A stretch of DNA of 64,000 nt from Fodinibius salinus (GCF_008124865.1 NZ_VNHY01000002.1:496001-560000), one strand, 5' to 3'; counted from the first letter of the stretch, positions 1-9,153 are shown. The notes: a model not told the origin generated them from the letters alone. A program made the numbers and translations.

Positions 1-1
1 G

Positions 2-1021
2 TACGGCTCAGCTCTTTATAGTATTGAAGCCAGTGGTCAAAAAATTAGACCCAATATCCGGCAAACCACACAAGCTATTTGGAAGGTCTATCTGACCGTA
101 ACCTCACTGTCGGCACTGTATATATTTATCAGCACCTGGGTGGTATTTCCCGATTATGATATCTTGGAAAACCTGTTTGTAGCAGTGAACCATGCCATGA
201 CCGGGCAGTCAACGGGTGGATTCAGCACTTTCGATGATAGCATTTCCGGTTATGGTTCATACCTCATGGAGATGATATATCTGTTGCCAATGATCCTCGG
301 AGCCATTTCAATTCCGCTTTACTACAAAATCTATGAAAAAGGCAGTTTAAAAGAACTATGGCTGGACTACCAGGGCCGCTGGCTTATGTTATTAAGTGTA
401 ATCGGGTCGGCCTTTTTAGTTCTAATGCTTTCGGGGATATTCGATTTTGCACAATCATTCCGTGAGGGTGTATTCCAGTTTGTTAGTGCGTTGACGACCA
501 CCGGTTGGCAAACGGCAGATCTGAGCACCTGGCCGGTTCATGCCACACTATTAATGGCTACGATCCCAATGATTATTGGTGGATCAACGGGAGCTACAGT
601 AGGTGGAATAAAGATTTTTCGGGCGTACTTCATGGCCAAGGGGTTTGGATGGAGGTTAAAACAAGTAACCCAGCCTTCCAATAGCATCATTGCAATGAGC
701 CTCGGGACAGAACGCTACTCTTATAAAGAAATTTCCAATGATCTGATGGAGGCCTATGTGTTTTCTATGATGTATTTGCTGGTATTACTGGGCGGAATCC
801 TTATGAGTGCAACGTTCATGGGAGATAATTTTACGCTGATCGATGCCATTTTTGAATCAGTATCTGCCCAGGGTACCGTAGGGCTATCTAGTGGACTCAC
901 AAGTCCCTCAATGCATCCAGTAACAGAAGTAACGTATATTATTCAGATGCTGATGGGACGTCTGGAGCTTATTCCGATACTCATTATGCTTCGCTCATTT
1001 TTTAACCAATCCAAGACTTAA
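2..1021 (+). CDS. TrkH/KtrB-type K+ channel subunit, 5' end cut by window
   Basis: The reading frame is open from base 2, so the true start lies left of the window and only the last ~340 residues are visible. It is a membrane K+ uptake subunit of the TrkH/KtrB superfamily. Pore-loop motifs are visible in order: TGQSTGGFSTFD, TTTGWQTADLSTW, the GGSTGATVGGIK segment, and a final SAQGTVGLSSG loop followed by a GRLELIPI helix. Two RCK genes follow at once (24 bp, then 5 bp), which fits a channel plus cytosolic gating-ring operon. Family assignment is secure; Trk versus Ktr naming is not. Confidence 0.9.
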   Translation, partial: YGSALYSIEASGQKIRPNIRQTTQAIWKVYLTVTSLSALYIFISTWVVFPDYDILENLFVAVNHAMTGQSTGGFSTFDDSISGYGSYLMEMIYLLPMILGAISIPLYYKIYEKGSLKELWLDYQGRWLMLLSVIGSAFLVLMLSGIFDFAQSFREGVFQFVSALTTTGWQTADLSTWPVHATLLMATIPMIIGGSTGATVGGIKIFRAYFMAKGFGWRLKQVTQPSNSIIAMSLGTERYSYKEISNDLMEAYVFSMMYLLVLLGGILMSATFMGDNFTLIDAIFESVSAQGTVGLSSGLTSPSMHPVTEVTYIIQMLMGRLELIPILIMLRSFFNQSKT

Positions 1022-1044
1022 TCCAAACGCATTAAAACACAATT

Positions 1045-1728
1045 ATGACAACAACAGACCGTATTAAGTACCTCATTATTGTGGGGGCTGGCCGAATAGG
1101 AAACAGAGTCATTGATCTGGCAACAGGAGATGGTCACGAGGTCGTGGTGATCGAGAAAAATACTGACCTGGCTGAACAGACCAGTTCTAATTATGATTGC
1201 CTCGTTATAAATGACGACGCCTCCAAGATGGATGTTTTGGAAGAGGCGGGCATAGAAAAAGCAGATGCATTAATTACCACGACCAACGATGATTCAACCA
1301 ATCTGTTGGTGATGATGCTGGGACGGCGATATAATGTTCCCCGGTTGTTGAGTTCCGTCAGAGAACCAGGGCATATCGGTTTATTTGACGAATTGGATAT
1401 CGATTCTGTGGAAAGCCCACACCGACTGAACGGAGAGTTCTTGTATAAATCCATGCAACGACCAGGTATAAAGGATTTTATGCGTCTGGACGGTGGGGGT
1501 GAGATTGTTGAGATTGAACTTGCAGAGCATTCCTCGTTGATCGGTAAAACTATATTAGACGCACTGGAATTGGAACAAATCTCCGAAGACCTCATTATAG
1601 TCGCCATTTATAGAGATGGTGAACTTATTATTCCCCGGGGAAACACTACTTTTGAGGGTGGAGATACCGTAACAGTATTATCAAAAGAAGGAATAGGCAA
1701 AGATATCATTCAAACATTTAAGGCCTAG
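1045..1728 (+). CDS. TrkA/KtrA-type RCK regulator (RCK_N + RCK_C)
   Basis: A 227-residue cytosolic gating protein for the preceding channel. The N-terminal Rossmann RCK_N domain carries the dinucleotide motif GAGRIG near residue 15 and an acidic end-of-strand VVVIEKN. The second half is a TrkA-C domain (SSLIGKTILDAL through IPRGNTTFEGGDTVTVL). It lies 23 bp after the channel gene and 5 bp before another RCK_N gene. It is strikingly similar throughout to the protein at 9243-9908, so the two are recent paralogues on either side of kdp. Confidence 0.9.
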   Translation: MTTTDRIKYLIIVGAGRIGNRVIDLATGDGHEVVVIEKNTDLAEQTSSNYDCLVINDDASKMDVLEEAGIEKADALITTTNDDSTNLLVMMLGRRYNVPRLLSSVREPGHIGLFDELDIDSVESPHRLNGEFLYKSMQRPGIKDFMRLDGGGEIVEIELAEHSSLIGKTILDALELEQISEDLIIVAIYRDGELIIPRGNTTFEGGDTVTVLSKEGIGKDIIQTFKA

Positions 1729-1733
1729 AAATA

Positions 1734-2165
1734 ATGTTTAAATCAGAAACGAAATATGCCGTAATTGGATTAGGTTCATTTGGCTACACCTTGGCAAAAC
1801 TTTTATCCCAGCGGGGTCTATATGTGGTTGCCATTGACCAAGATATGGATAAGGTTGAGAAGATTAAGGATAAGGTAGCCGCGTCTGTCAGTTTTGATGC
1901 AACCGAAGCCGACTTGCTACAAAAGCTTGGAGTAGCTAAAGTAGACGTTGCAATAATCTCAGTAGGGGATGAAAACTTTCAGGCTGCTGAGTACATAGCC
2001 TTGGAACTCCAGGATAGAGGGGTCAATAAAATTTACGTAATTGTTGGCTCAGAACGGGAAGAGCAGATTATCCAAAAGATTGGAATTACTGACGTCATTA
2101 ATCCAAAAATTGAGGCAGCTAAAAATCTTGCAGATGAAATATCAGAACAAAAAAGCGAGGTATAG
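1734..2165 (+). CDS. Short RCK_N-only KtrA-like protein
   Basis: A 143-residue protein consisting only of a TrkA-N/RCK_N Rossmann domain: GLGSFG nucleotide motif near residue 12, then VVAIDQDMDKVEKI. Full KtrA proteins are about 220 residues and end in an RCK_C ligand domain. Here the frame stops after a short lysine/glutamate-rich tail, with no RCK_C in any frame downstream. It starts 5 bp after the full-length RCK gene, so it is probably co-transcribed. It may pair with the neighbouring two-domain RCK protein in a mixed ring, or be a truncated gene on the way out. The decayed sequence immediately downstream makes truncation credible. Confidence 0.75.
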   Translation: MFKSETKYAVIGLGSFGYTLAKLLSQRGLYVVAIDQDMDKVEKIKDKVAASVSFDATEADLLQKLGVAKVDVAIISVGDENFQAAEYIALELQDRGVNKIYVIVGSEREEQIIQKIGITDVINPKIEAAKNLADEISEQKSEV

Positions 2166-2372
2166 CCCTGTCAATTCGAGAATTAACCCTCCCCCAATGG
2201 GTTGGTATTTATGGATTATATCCAAGTGATGGGTAATTGTACTATCTCTATAAATTATTGATATACATGGCTTTACATATGATAAGCCTAAGAGATATGT
2301 GGTTTCTTTCATGGAATTTTCGCTGTTAAGGTAAAACAGCAACACTCCTTTCCAAGCACAAATATTCAAGCC

Positions 2373-3064
2373 ATGAAATCAAATCTAGAATTCAGCTTTA
2401 CCCATGAGAAAAATGGATATACAGCGCTTGTTCCATTGCAAGATATAGATCTTAGTAATGCACTCCTGCCCACCTGCTATTCGAGCAGATAAACGAAATA
2501 ATGGGAAAATTATCCTGCTTAATATTATCGACATCCCGTATCAGCTGCCAACGTCCGAAGCGGAGGAATTTAAATTAGAACGAGAACTTAAGCTGGAGTA
2601 TGTGCGACAAATTATAGAGTCAGCGGGATGTAAGGTGGAGATCACGGTACGCATTGCCCACCGCCTTTCCCATGCCATCGAACAGCTTGCCAACTCTAGG
2701 ATATTGATTTTACTATAATGTGGGGCAAAAATGATGGGTTGTTTTAGGATAAAGAAAAAACCAAAAGCTATATGGTGCGAACAGTAACCTGTAAGTGGTT
2801 AAAGAACATGTGGAAACACATTTTGAAGATGTTATCATGCAAGTTAATGACCTTAAGACTGTCAGATCTATAATAACTTATTTGCTGGGGAGCAAGGAGG
2901 GAACCATTTACATGGTCCCAGCTTTCAGCGAAAAGGATAAAAAATCAACGCTAAGAAAGCTAAGATCTATTGTGAATAAATTTGACCGACAGAATCCTCT
3001 GGTTTACAGGAAAAACTATTGTCAATCAATTACAGCCGAAAATTTGCTACAAGAACGTATTTGA
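2373..3064 (+). pseudogene. Decayed tandem universal-stress protein
   Basis: Three out-of-frame pieces line up with the intact tandem USP at 9877-10881. From 2373 a frame reads YTALVPLQDIDLSNALLP and ends at a stop. From 2458 a second frame continues PPAIRADKRNNGKIILLNII and stops at 2718. A third frame there would give IMWGKNDGLF, matching the MGWG motif of the intact copy. The piece 2795-3064 (EHVETHFEDVIMQVNDLKTV) matches the start of the second USP domain. At least two frameshifts and internal stops separate the pieces, so I call it a pseudogene. Alignment was by eye. Confidence 0.7.
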
Positions 3065-3476
3065 ACGATATGTACAGTAAAACCTAGACAGTACTGGGGT
3101 TCTGATTCCATATCCTTTAGGAAGAAATTCCGGGGCTAGCAACTTGGCTCAAGGATGAAGCCGGCCGGTGTTTATTGCAAAAGTTGGTCTAGTAGAACAA
3201 GCTGTTATTGGTCAACTCACAGATAAGCCAAAGAATTGGATGGGAATTACTTCCTAGTTGTACTTTACTACTAACATAGAATGGGATTAAATTCTTGAAT
3301 AGTTTCTTTAAACCTCAAGGCCTCTCATATCATGTCTTTTAGAGAGTGTTTGAATTTCAAGCTCCCCCAATCTCCTCTCCGAAACCAGCCATAATTATAG
3401 AATAGGTCTACCAAGGTTATAAGTACCGCCCAGTGCCTTGGTCCTTTCAAATTGATAATTCAGTCTCTCACTTTGA
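3065..3476. other. Intergenic stretch, no gene recognised
   Basis: No reading frame with recognisable protein character was found on either strand. Given the decayed USP gene just upstream, this may be further degraded coding DNA. The regulatory sites for kdp begin just after it. Confidence 0.5.
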
Positions 3477-3490
3477 ATTGGAATTCCAAT
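3477..3490. promoter_or_regulatory. Perfect 14-bp palindrome, candidate enhancer site
   Basis: ATTGGAATTCCAAT is a perfect palindrome lying about 90 bp upstream of the sigma-54-like -24 box of kdp. That is a usual distance for an enhancer-binding activator. An NtrC-type activator is encoded at 14114-15436. Binding is inferred only. Confidence 0.4.
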
Positions 3491-3580
3491 CACTAAAAGT
3501 ATTTCAGGCCAACCATAAAAAACTGTAAGTAGTTGATAATATTGATCTTACAGTAATTAATTTCCCGCCTATGGTGGCTT

Positions 3581-3596
3581 TGGCACGCTTTTTCCT
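3581..3596 (+). promoter_or_regulatory. Sigma-54-like promoter of the kdp operon
   Basis: TGGCACG, four bases, then TTCCT matches the -24/-12 consensus (TGGCACG-N4-TTGCW) with a perfect -24 box and one mismatch (G to C) in the -12 box. Predicted transcription start is near 3607, about 30 bp before the first small ORF. A sigma-54 activator of the NtrC class lies in the same locus, which supports use of this promoter. Confidence 0.6.
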
Positions 3597-3638
3597 ACCT
3601 GACTACGTGAACGTGAACCAAAACAAAAAAAATAAACA

Positions 3639-3731
3639 ATGACACTCATATTCTGGATTACACTCGTCACTTTCGGTCTCGCGATTTTCTGGGGACTGTT
3701 TAAAAGCATCGACTTTTTTGCTGAGATATAA
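3639..3731 (+). CDS. 30-residue membrane peptide preceding kdpF
   Basis: The ATG opens a 30-residue frame: one hydrophobic helix (TLIFWITLVTFGLAIFWGLF) and a short charged end, KSIDFFAEI. It lies between the sigma-54-like promoter and kdpF, 19 bp before the latter. It resembles KdpF in size and topology (single-span, potential KdpABC-associated peptide) but is a distinct sequence. Coding is supported by position, ATG start and amphipathic design; function is unknown. Confidence 0.6.
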   Translation: MTLIFWITLVTFGLAIFWGLFKSIDFFAEI

Positions 3732-3750
3732 ACCCTAAAACAACAACACT

Positions 3751-3828
3751 ATGATGGTATTACTCTTTCTAGCAATCGGAATGTTCGGGTACCTGTTTTA
3801 CGTACTGGTGCACCCGGAAAAGTTCTAA
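3751..3828 (+). CDS. kdpF: KdpF, small subunit of the K+-transporting ATPase
   Basis: A 25-residue single-span peptide (VLLFLAIGMFGYLFYVLVHP) ending HPEKF, the expected length and pattern for KdpF, which stabilises the KdpABC complex in the membrane. It sits 42 bp upstream of kdpA in the canonical order F-A-B-C. Too short for routine gene calling. Confidence 0.85.
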   Translation: MMVLLFLAIGMFGYLFYVLVHPEKF

Positions 3829-3870
3829 TTAGCATTTACATTCAATCAATAATCTAAATTTAAGATATCT

Positions 3871-5568
3871 ATGGATACGCAATTAATTGGTATTGGCTTT
3901 ATTTACCTGCTTACAATTTTGCTGGCCATACCACTCGGTAAATATATAGCGCGGGTTTACCGCGGCGATCATACTATGATGGATCCGGCCCTGAATCCGC
4001 TGGAGAAGCTGGTATATAAGATCGCCCGGATTACGCCCGGTCGTGAGATGAATTGGAAACAACATCTAGCAGCTCTGCTCACCATCAACATGATGTGGTT
4101 TGTCTGGGGGATGGTGTTGCTGGCAACCCAAAAAGGTTGGTTTTGGAATCCGGCTGAAATAGCCAATATGTCGCCGGACCTGACTTTTAATACGGTTATC
4201 AGTTTTGTGGTAAACTGTAACCTGCAACACTACTCCGGTGAATCGAGCCTGACCTACTGGTCACAGCTCGGCTTTATTACCTTTATGCAGTTTGTAAGTG
4301 CCGGTACCGGGATGGCAGCCGCGGCGGCAATATTCAAGGCTATTAAAACCAAGCAAGGGGAAAAGTTGGGCAACTTCTATCGCTTGTTTGTACGTAGTTG
4401 TGTATATGTATTATTGCCACTTGCTATTGTAGCCGGTTCAATTTTGGTATTAAATGGCTCCTCTATGACGTGGGAAGGGCCTGATACTATCACTACTCTG
4501 GAGGGTCACCAGCAGACTATTGCTAAGGGACCTGCCGCTGCTGAAATTGCTATAAAACAGCTGGGTACCAACGGCGGGGGATTCTTTGGGGCCAACTCTT
4601 CGGTTCCTTTTGAAAACCCTAATTATATTACCAATATCGCAGAAACCATGGCAATTCTGCTTATTCCCATGGCGATGGTGTTTGCTTTTGGATATTACAC
4701 CGAAAAGCGAAAGCTGGCCTGGATATTCTTTGCGGTGATGACGGTTGGATACTTAGCATTAACAACCGCAGCTGTATCTGGTGAAATGGGAGGAAACCCG
4801 GCCATTGCACAAATGGGCGTTTCACAGGAGCTGGGCAGTATGGAAGGGACAGAAACCCGATTTGGTCCAGCAGCCTCTGCACTTTGGGCAACAGCCACCA
4901 CTTCTACATCTAACGGCTCGGTCAACTCTATGCATGACAGCCTGATGCCCCTCGGCGGATTTGCCACCTTGATGGGTATGTTTATCAACGCTTTTTATGG
5001 TGGTGTAGGAGTCGGTTTTATCAACTTCTACGTTTTCGTGATCATCGCCATCTTTATTTCTGGGCTGATGGTAGGACGAACACCGGAGTTCTTGGGCAAA
5101 AAAGTGGAGGCCAAGGAGATGAAAATCGCCACCATCGTGGCCCTGCTGCATCCCGCTGTTATTCTGACCGGTACGGCTATTTCGGCTTGGCTTATTACCC
5201 ATAATCCCGATTATGGCTGGTTGAATAATGCCGGATTTCACGGCTTTTCCGAGATGTTGTATGAGTTTTCTTCGGCCACGGCCAATAATGGATCCGGCTT
5301 TGAGGGACTTGGCGACAATACCCCATGGTGGAATATTTCCACAGGGATTGCACTTTTGCTAGGCCGGTATGTGCCAATCATCGGACCTGTTGCTATTGCC
5401 GGATATCTGGCTAGCAAGCAGTATGTGCCAGAAACAGCCGGAACGCTCAAACCAGATACGGCTACCTTTGGTGTCGTCTTACTTGCTGTAATTGTAATCA
5501 TTGCAGCGTTGGCATTTTTGCCAGCATTAGTTCTGGGTCCAATCGGCGAATATTTCATGCTCTATTAA
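3871..5568 (+). CDS. kdpA: KdpA, K+-binding channel-like subunit of the Kdp ATPase
   Basis: 565 residues, the standard KdpA length. It forms the high-affinity K+ pathway of the KdpFABC pump in the inner membrane. The four selectivity-filter repeats are readable: VNCNLQHYSGES, GTNGGGFFGANSS, TSTSNGSVNSMHD and TANNGSGFEGLGD. About ten hydrophobic segments are spread along the chain. kdpB follows after 21 bp. Start ATG 3871 matches the usual N-terminus (MDTQLIGIGFIYLLTI). Confidence 0.97.
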   Translation: MDTQLIGIGFIYLLTILLAIPLGKYIARVYRGDHTMMDPALNPLEKLVYKIARITPGREMNWKQHLAALLTINMMWFVWGMVLLATQKGWFWNPAEIANMSPDLTFNTVISFVVNCNLQHYSGESSLTYWSQLGFITFMQFVSAGTGMAAAAAIFKAIKTKQGEKLGNFYRLFVRSCVYVLLPLAIVAGSILVLNGSSMTWEGPDTITTLEGHQQTIAKGPAAAEIAIKQLGTNGGGFFGANSSVPFENPNYITNIAETMAILLIPMAMVFAFGYYTEKRKLAWIFFAVMTVGYLALTTAAVSGEMGGNPAIAQMGVSQELGSMEGTETRFGPAASALWATATTSTSNGSVNSMHDSLMPLGGFATLMGMFINAFYGGVGVGFINFYVFVIIAIFISGLMVGRTPEFLGKKVEAKEMKIATIVALLHPAVILTGTAISAWLITHNPDYGWLNNAGFHGFSEMLYEFSSATANNGSGFEGLGDNTPWWNISTGIALLLGRYVPIIGPVAIAGYLASKQYVPETAGTLKPDTATFGVVLLAVIVIIAALAFLPALVLGPIGEYFMLY

Positions 5569-5589
5569 TTTAAAAGGATATATAATACT

Positions 5590-7620
5590 ATGAAGAAGCA
5601 ACCAAAATTATTTGAACCTGCACTTGTTAGAACAGCTATACGGGAGGCTTTTGTAAAGCTGAAACCCAATGTGATGGCTCGTAACCCGGTAATGTTTGCG
5701 GTAGAGGTTGGGGCAGCTGTCATGCTGCTGGTAAGTTTAGCCATCCTCTTTGGTATGGTTGACCAGGGAAGCTTTGGCTATAACTTTTCCATATTTCTCA
5801 TCCTGCTATTCACCATCCTCTTTGCGAACTTCGCAGAGGCTCTGGCAGAGGCGCGTGGTAAAGCTCAAGCCGATTCACTGCGAAAGACTCGACAGACGAC
5901 TCCGGCAAAAATCCTCAAAGAGGACGGGTCGACCAAAACAATAAAATCTTCGGAACTCAAAAAAGGCGATATCTTTATCGCAGAAGAAGGAGATGTGATT
6001 CCGGCCGACGGAGAAATCATAAAAGGTCTGGCCTCTATTGACGAATCAGCGATAACTGGAGAGTCAGCGCCCGTGATCCGCGAAGCCGGTGGCGACAAGT
6101 CGGGAGTCACGGGAGGTACCAAAGTACTGTCCGACCGTATCAAGGTTGAGGTGACTTCTGATCCCGGGGAATCATTTCTGGATAAAATGATTGGCCTCGT
6201 AGAAGGGGCCGAGCGTCAAAAAACACCGAACGAATTGGCACTGAGTATTTTGCTGGCAGGGTTTACGCTGGTATTTCTGGTAGTGGTAGTAACACTACAG
6301 CCATTTGCCATGTATGCCAACACAGCCATTGCTATAGCTTCTCTGATAGCCTTGTTCGTATGTTTAATACCGACCACAATCGGTGGTTTGTTATCGGCTA
6401 TTGGTATTGCGGGAATGGACCGGGCCCTGCAGGCTAATATCATTAGTAAATCAGGGAGAGCGGTAGAAACAGCAGGAGATATTGATACGCTGCTACTTGA
6501 TAAAACAGGAACCATTACTATCGGAAATCGCAAGGCTACTAACTTTTATCCGGTTGATGGTGTAGATGAAGATCACTTTATCAAACAGTGTGTTTCCAGT
6601 TCGCTGGCTGATACTACGCCAGAAGGAAAATCCATTATTGAGCTTGCAAAAGAAATGGATAAACCTATTCCAGATCCGGATGAAGACAAGGTAGAATTTA
6701 TCAAGTTTACTGCCGAAACGCGGAGTAGCGGAATTAACCTGCCGGATGGCACGGAGATTCGCAAAGGTGCGGTGGATGCGATCAAAGACCTGGTAGAAAC
6801 GGCGGGAAACAACTTTCCTGATAACTTGGAAAAGAAAGCGGAAGAAATATCATCCGATGGGGGTACACCGCTAATTGTAGCCGAAAATAAGGAGGCCATT
6901 GGTGTTATTCAGCTTGAGGATATCATCAAAAAAGGTATCGAAGAACGGTTTGCTCGTCTTCGTAAAATGGGTGTTAAAACCGTGATGGTGACCGGTGATA
7001 ACCCGCTGACGGCAAAATACATTGCCGAAAAAGCCGGGGTGGACGACTTCATTGCTGAAGCAACTCCTGAAGATAAACTCGAGTACATTAAAAAAGAACA
7101 GGCTGATGGTAAGCTTGTGGCCATGATGGGTGACGGGACCAATGATGCACCTGCACTGGCGCAGGCTGATGTGGGCGTTGCTATGAACACCGGTACCCAA
7201 GCAGCCAAGGAGGCCGGGAATATGGTAGATCTGGATAACGACCCTACCAAGTTGATCGAGGTTGTCGAGATTGGTAAGCAGCTGCTTATTACCCGGGGAA
7301 CAATGACCACCTTTTCTATTGCCAATGACGTGGCGAAGTATTTCGCCATTGTTCCGGCGTTGTTCATCCTCGCGTATCCTCAACTGCAGGCGCTTAATAT
7401 TATGAACTTGGCCAGTCCACAGTCGGCAATTTTATCGGCGGCTATTTTCAACGCCATTATCATTCCGCTGCTTATACCATTGGCGCTGCGTGGGGTTGAG
7501 TATAAACCGATGGGTGCCTCCAAACTGCTGGCTCGGAACCTGTTTATATACGGGCTTGGTGGTATAATAGCTCCTTTTGTAGGGATTAAACTAATCGACA
7601 TTCTAATCAATTTGGTATAA
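5590..7620 (+). CDS. kdpB: KdpB, catalytic P-type ATPase subunit
   Basis: 676 residues, P-type ATPase of the K+ import pump. The actuator-domain TGES is at 156-159 (the serine corresponds to the known inhibitory phosphorylation site of KdpB). The phosphorylated aspartate is in DKTGT at 304-308, and the hinge GDGTNDAP lies near residue 515. Membrane helices flank these domains. It lies 21 bp after kdpA. A 10-bp stem hairpin separates it from kdpC. Confidence 0.97.
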   Translation: MKKQPKLFEPALVRTAIREAFVKLKPNVMARNPVMFAVEVGAAVMLLVSLAILFGMVDQGSFGYNFSIFLILLFTILFANFAEALAEARGKAQADSLRKTRQTTPAKILKEDGSTKTIKSSELKKGDIFIAEEGDVIPADGEIIKGLASIDESAITGESAPVIREAGGDKSGVTGGTKVLSDRIKVEVTSDPGESFLDKMIGLVEGAERQKTPNELALSILLAGFTLVFLVVVVTLQPFAMYANTAIAIASLIALFVCLIPTTIGGLLSAIGIAGMDRALQANIISKSGRAVETAGDIDTLLLDKTGTITIGNRKATNFYPVDGVDEDHFIKQCVSSSLADTTPEGKSIIELAKEMDKPIPDPDEDKVEFIKFTAETRSSGINLPDGTEIRKGAVDAIKDLVETAGNNFPDNLEKKAEEISSDGGTPLIVAENKEAIGVIQLEDIIKKGIEERFARLRKMGVKTVMVTGDNPLTAKYIAEKAGVDDFIAEATPEDKLEYIKKEQADGKLVAMMGDGTNDAPALAQADVGVAMNTGTQAAKEAGNMVDLDNDPTKLIEVVEIGKQLLITRGTMTTFSIANDVAKYFAIVPALFILAYPQLQALNIMNLASPQSAILSAAIFNAIIIPLLIPLALRGVEYKPMGASKLLARNLFIYGLGGIIAPFVGIKLIDILINLV

Positions 7621-7627
7621 AACTGAA

Positions 7628-7656
7628 TCCTCCAAGGATCTGAAACCCTTGGAGGA
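7628..7656 (+). repeat. Intergenic hairpin between kdpB and kdpC
   Basis: A perfect 10-bp inverted repeat, TCCTCCAAGG / CCTTGGAGGA, with a 9-nt loop, starting 7 bp after the kdpB stop. No T-run follows, so it is more likely an RNA processing or stability element than a terminator. The GGAGG in its right arm is 29 nt from the kdpC ATG, too far to be its ribosome site. Confidence 0.6.
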
Positions 7657-7684
7657 ATTAAATAATAATCTAATTTCTAAAATT

Positions 7685-8269
7685 ATGAAGAACGAACTTT
7701 TAAAGTCATTTTTGCTAAGTGTTGTTTTATTGGGATTGTTTGCATTCGGTTACCCCTTTTTGATAAAAGGAGTAGCCATGCTGGGAACAAGTCATAACGG
7801 TGAAGGCAAAGTCGTCAAAGTTAATAACAAAGTGGTTGGCTACGAGCTGATCGGTCAGAAATTTACATCCAACAAATATTTTAACAGTCGGCCCGGAGGT
7901 TATGATGCAGCTGGAACCGGTGGTTCCAACAAGGGACCTATGGATCCGGATTACCTGGAAACGGTTCAGACACGTATCGATTCCATTTTGGCCCAAAATC
8001 CTGATATCACCAAAGAGGATATTCCCACAGATATGGTGACAGCTTCGGGCAGTGATCTGGACCCGCACTTTTCTCCACAGGCTGCTCACATGCAGATTCC
8101 ACGCATAAGTAAGGTCCGGGATATTCCTGAGGATCGTCTGCGTGAACTTGTAAATAATCATGTAGAAGGCCCTGCGCTTGGCTTTCTCGGTCCGGATGAG
8201 CGTGTGCATGTATTAAAACTTAATGTAGCGCTGGATGAACTGGATAACGAGATGGGAACCCAAAAGTAA
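7685..8269 (+). CDS. kdpC: KdpC, Kdp ATPase chaperone subunit
   Basis: About 194 residues from the ATG at 7685. An upstream TTG frame extension (to 7649) runs into the hairpin and is unlikely. One N-terminal membrane helix is followed by the periplasmic KdpC domain with family hallmarks: FTSNKYFNSRPGG, ASGSDLDPHFSPQAA and VEGPALGFLGPDERVHVLKLN. It completes the kdpFABC set. Confidence 0.95.
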   Translation: MKNELLKSFLLSVVLLGLFAFGYPFLIKGVAMLGTSHNGEGKVVKVNNKVVGYELIGQKFTSNKYFNSRPGGYDAAGTGGSNKGPMDPDYLETVQTRIDSILAQNPDITKEDIPTDMVTASGSDLDPHFSPQAAHMQIPRISKVRDIPEDRLRELVNNHVEGPALGFLGPDERVHVLKLNVALDELDNEMGTQK

Positions 8270-8275
8270 AAATAA

Positions 8276-8310
8276 AACCGGCGGTGGTATATGCGTACCA
8301 ACCGCCGGTT
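8276..8310 (+). repeat. Strong hairpin after kdpC
   Basis: AACCGGCGGT pairs with ACCGCCGGTT over 10 bp and continues inward after a single-base bulge (GGTA/TACC). No U-tract follows, so it may be a partial terminator or an RNA stabiliser that sets the ratio of kdp to the following outer-membrane protein. Confidence 0.6.
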
Positions 8311-8361
8311 CAAATGGTGCCTAAACATAATTATATGTCTAAACACACAAGGAGTTTTATT

Positions 8362-9096
8362 ATGAACATTTCAATAACAAAGAACAAGTATCCTCTTTTA
8401 CTGGTCACAATATGTATTACTATCGCAGGGCTTTGCAGTTTACCTGTAAAACAAGCCAAAGCGCAGGATGTTGATTGCAGTGCTGATTTTGTGAATCGCT
8501 ACGTCTGGCGAGGGATCGACTTTGGAAAGTCAGCCAGTATCCAACCACATATTGAATTTACTTCTGGCGGATTTACCGCTGGCACGTGGGCTTCCTATGC
8601 CATAAGTCCTGTTGAGAACAGTACCGTCAGTGCGGCTGGAGCCTCTGAGCACGACTTGTATATAAGTTATTCCTTTGGAAATATTTCGCTTGGAGTGACC
8701 GACTATTACTTCCCCACCGGATCAGAATTTTTCAATTTCGATGACGACGGTGCGGGAGCGCACTATATTGAGCCCAACATCAGTGTTACAGGTCCCGCAT
8801 CTTTCCCGATCACGTTTTACGGGGCGATTAATGCCTACAACGATCCTGACCAATCTATCTACTTGGAGACAAGCGTCCCCTTTTCTGTGGGAGGTACCGA
8901 TATGTCATTTACTGTTGGGGGGGTGCCGGCGGAATCTGCCTATTACGGTACGACTAAAGCGGGTATCATCAACCTGAACCTTTCGGTGTCGCGGGAACTG
9001 GAAATTACCGACAAGTTTAGCCTGCCCCTGTTTGGCGGCTATATCCTGAATCCCTACGCCGAGCAGTCATACCTGGTATTCGGGCTGAGCCTGTAA
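8362..9096 (+). CDS. Outer-membrane beta-barrel (Gcw_chp/TorF-like family)
   Basis: About 244 residues from ATG 8362, chosen because AAGGAG lies 8 bp upstream and because it gives a clean signal peptide ending AKA/QDVDCS. The mature part begins with FVNRYVWRGIDFGKSASIQP, the typical opening of the TIGR02001/Gcw_chp outer-membrane family, and shows alternating beta-strand pattern to the terminal LVFGLSL. It is 92 bp after kdpC, so it probably serves the Kdp response, perhaps as a K+ or solute porin; that role is inference. A terminator follows. Confidence 0.75.
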   Translation: MNISITKNKYPLLLVTICITIAGLCSLPVKQAKAQDVDCSADFVNRYVWRGIDFGKSASIQPHIEFTSGGFTAGTWASYAISPVENSTVSAAGASEHDLYISYSFGNISLGVTDYYFPTGSEFFNFDDDGAGAHYIEPNISVTGPASFPITFYGAINAYNDPDQSIYLETSVPFSVGGTDMSFTVGGVPAESAYYGTTKAGIINLNLSVSRELEITDKFSLPLFGGYILNPYAEQSYLVFGLSL

Positions 9097-9111
9097 CGGC
9101 ATACCCCAAAG

Positions 9112-9153
9112 CATCCGCCCCTTCTGAAGGATTGGCTCAGGGCGGATGTTTTT
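9112..9153 (+). terminator. Intrinsic terminator of the kdp/OMP operon
   Basis: CATCCGCCC / GGGCGGATG stem (9 bp) followed by TTTTT, 15 bp after the outer-membrane protein stop codon. Confidence 0.85.

Noticed and set aside
4822-5241. Long minus-strand ORFs inside kdpA and kdpB (also 6871-7383)
   Set aside because: They are antisense to highly conserved genes and have unnatural composition; shadows of the real frames.
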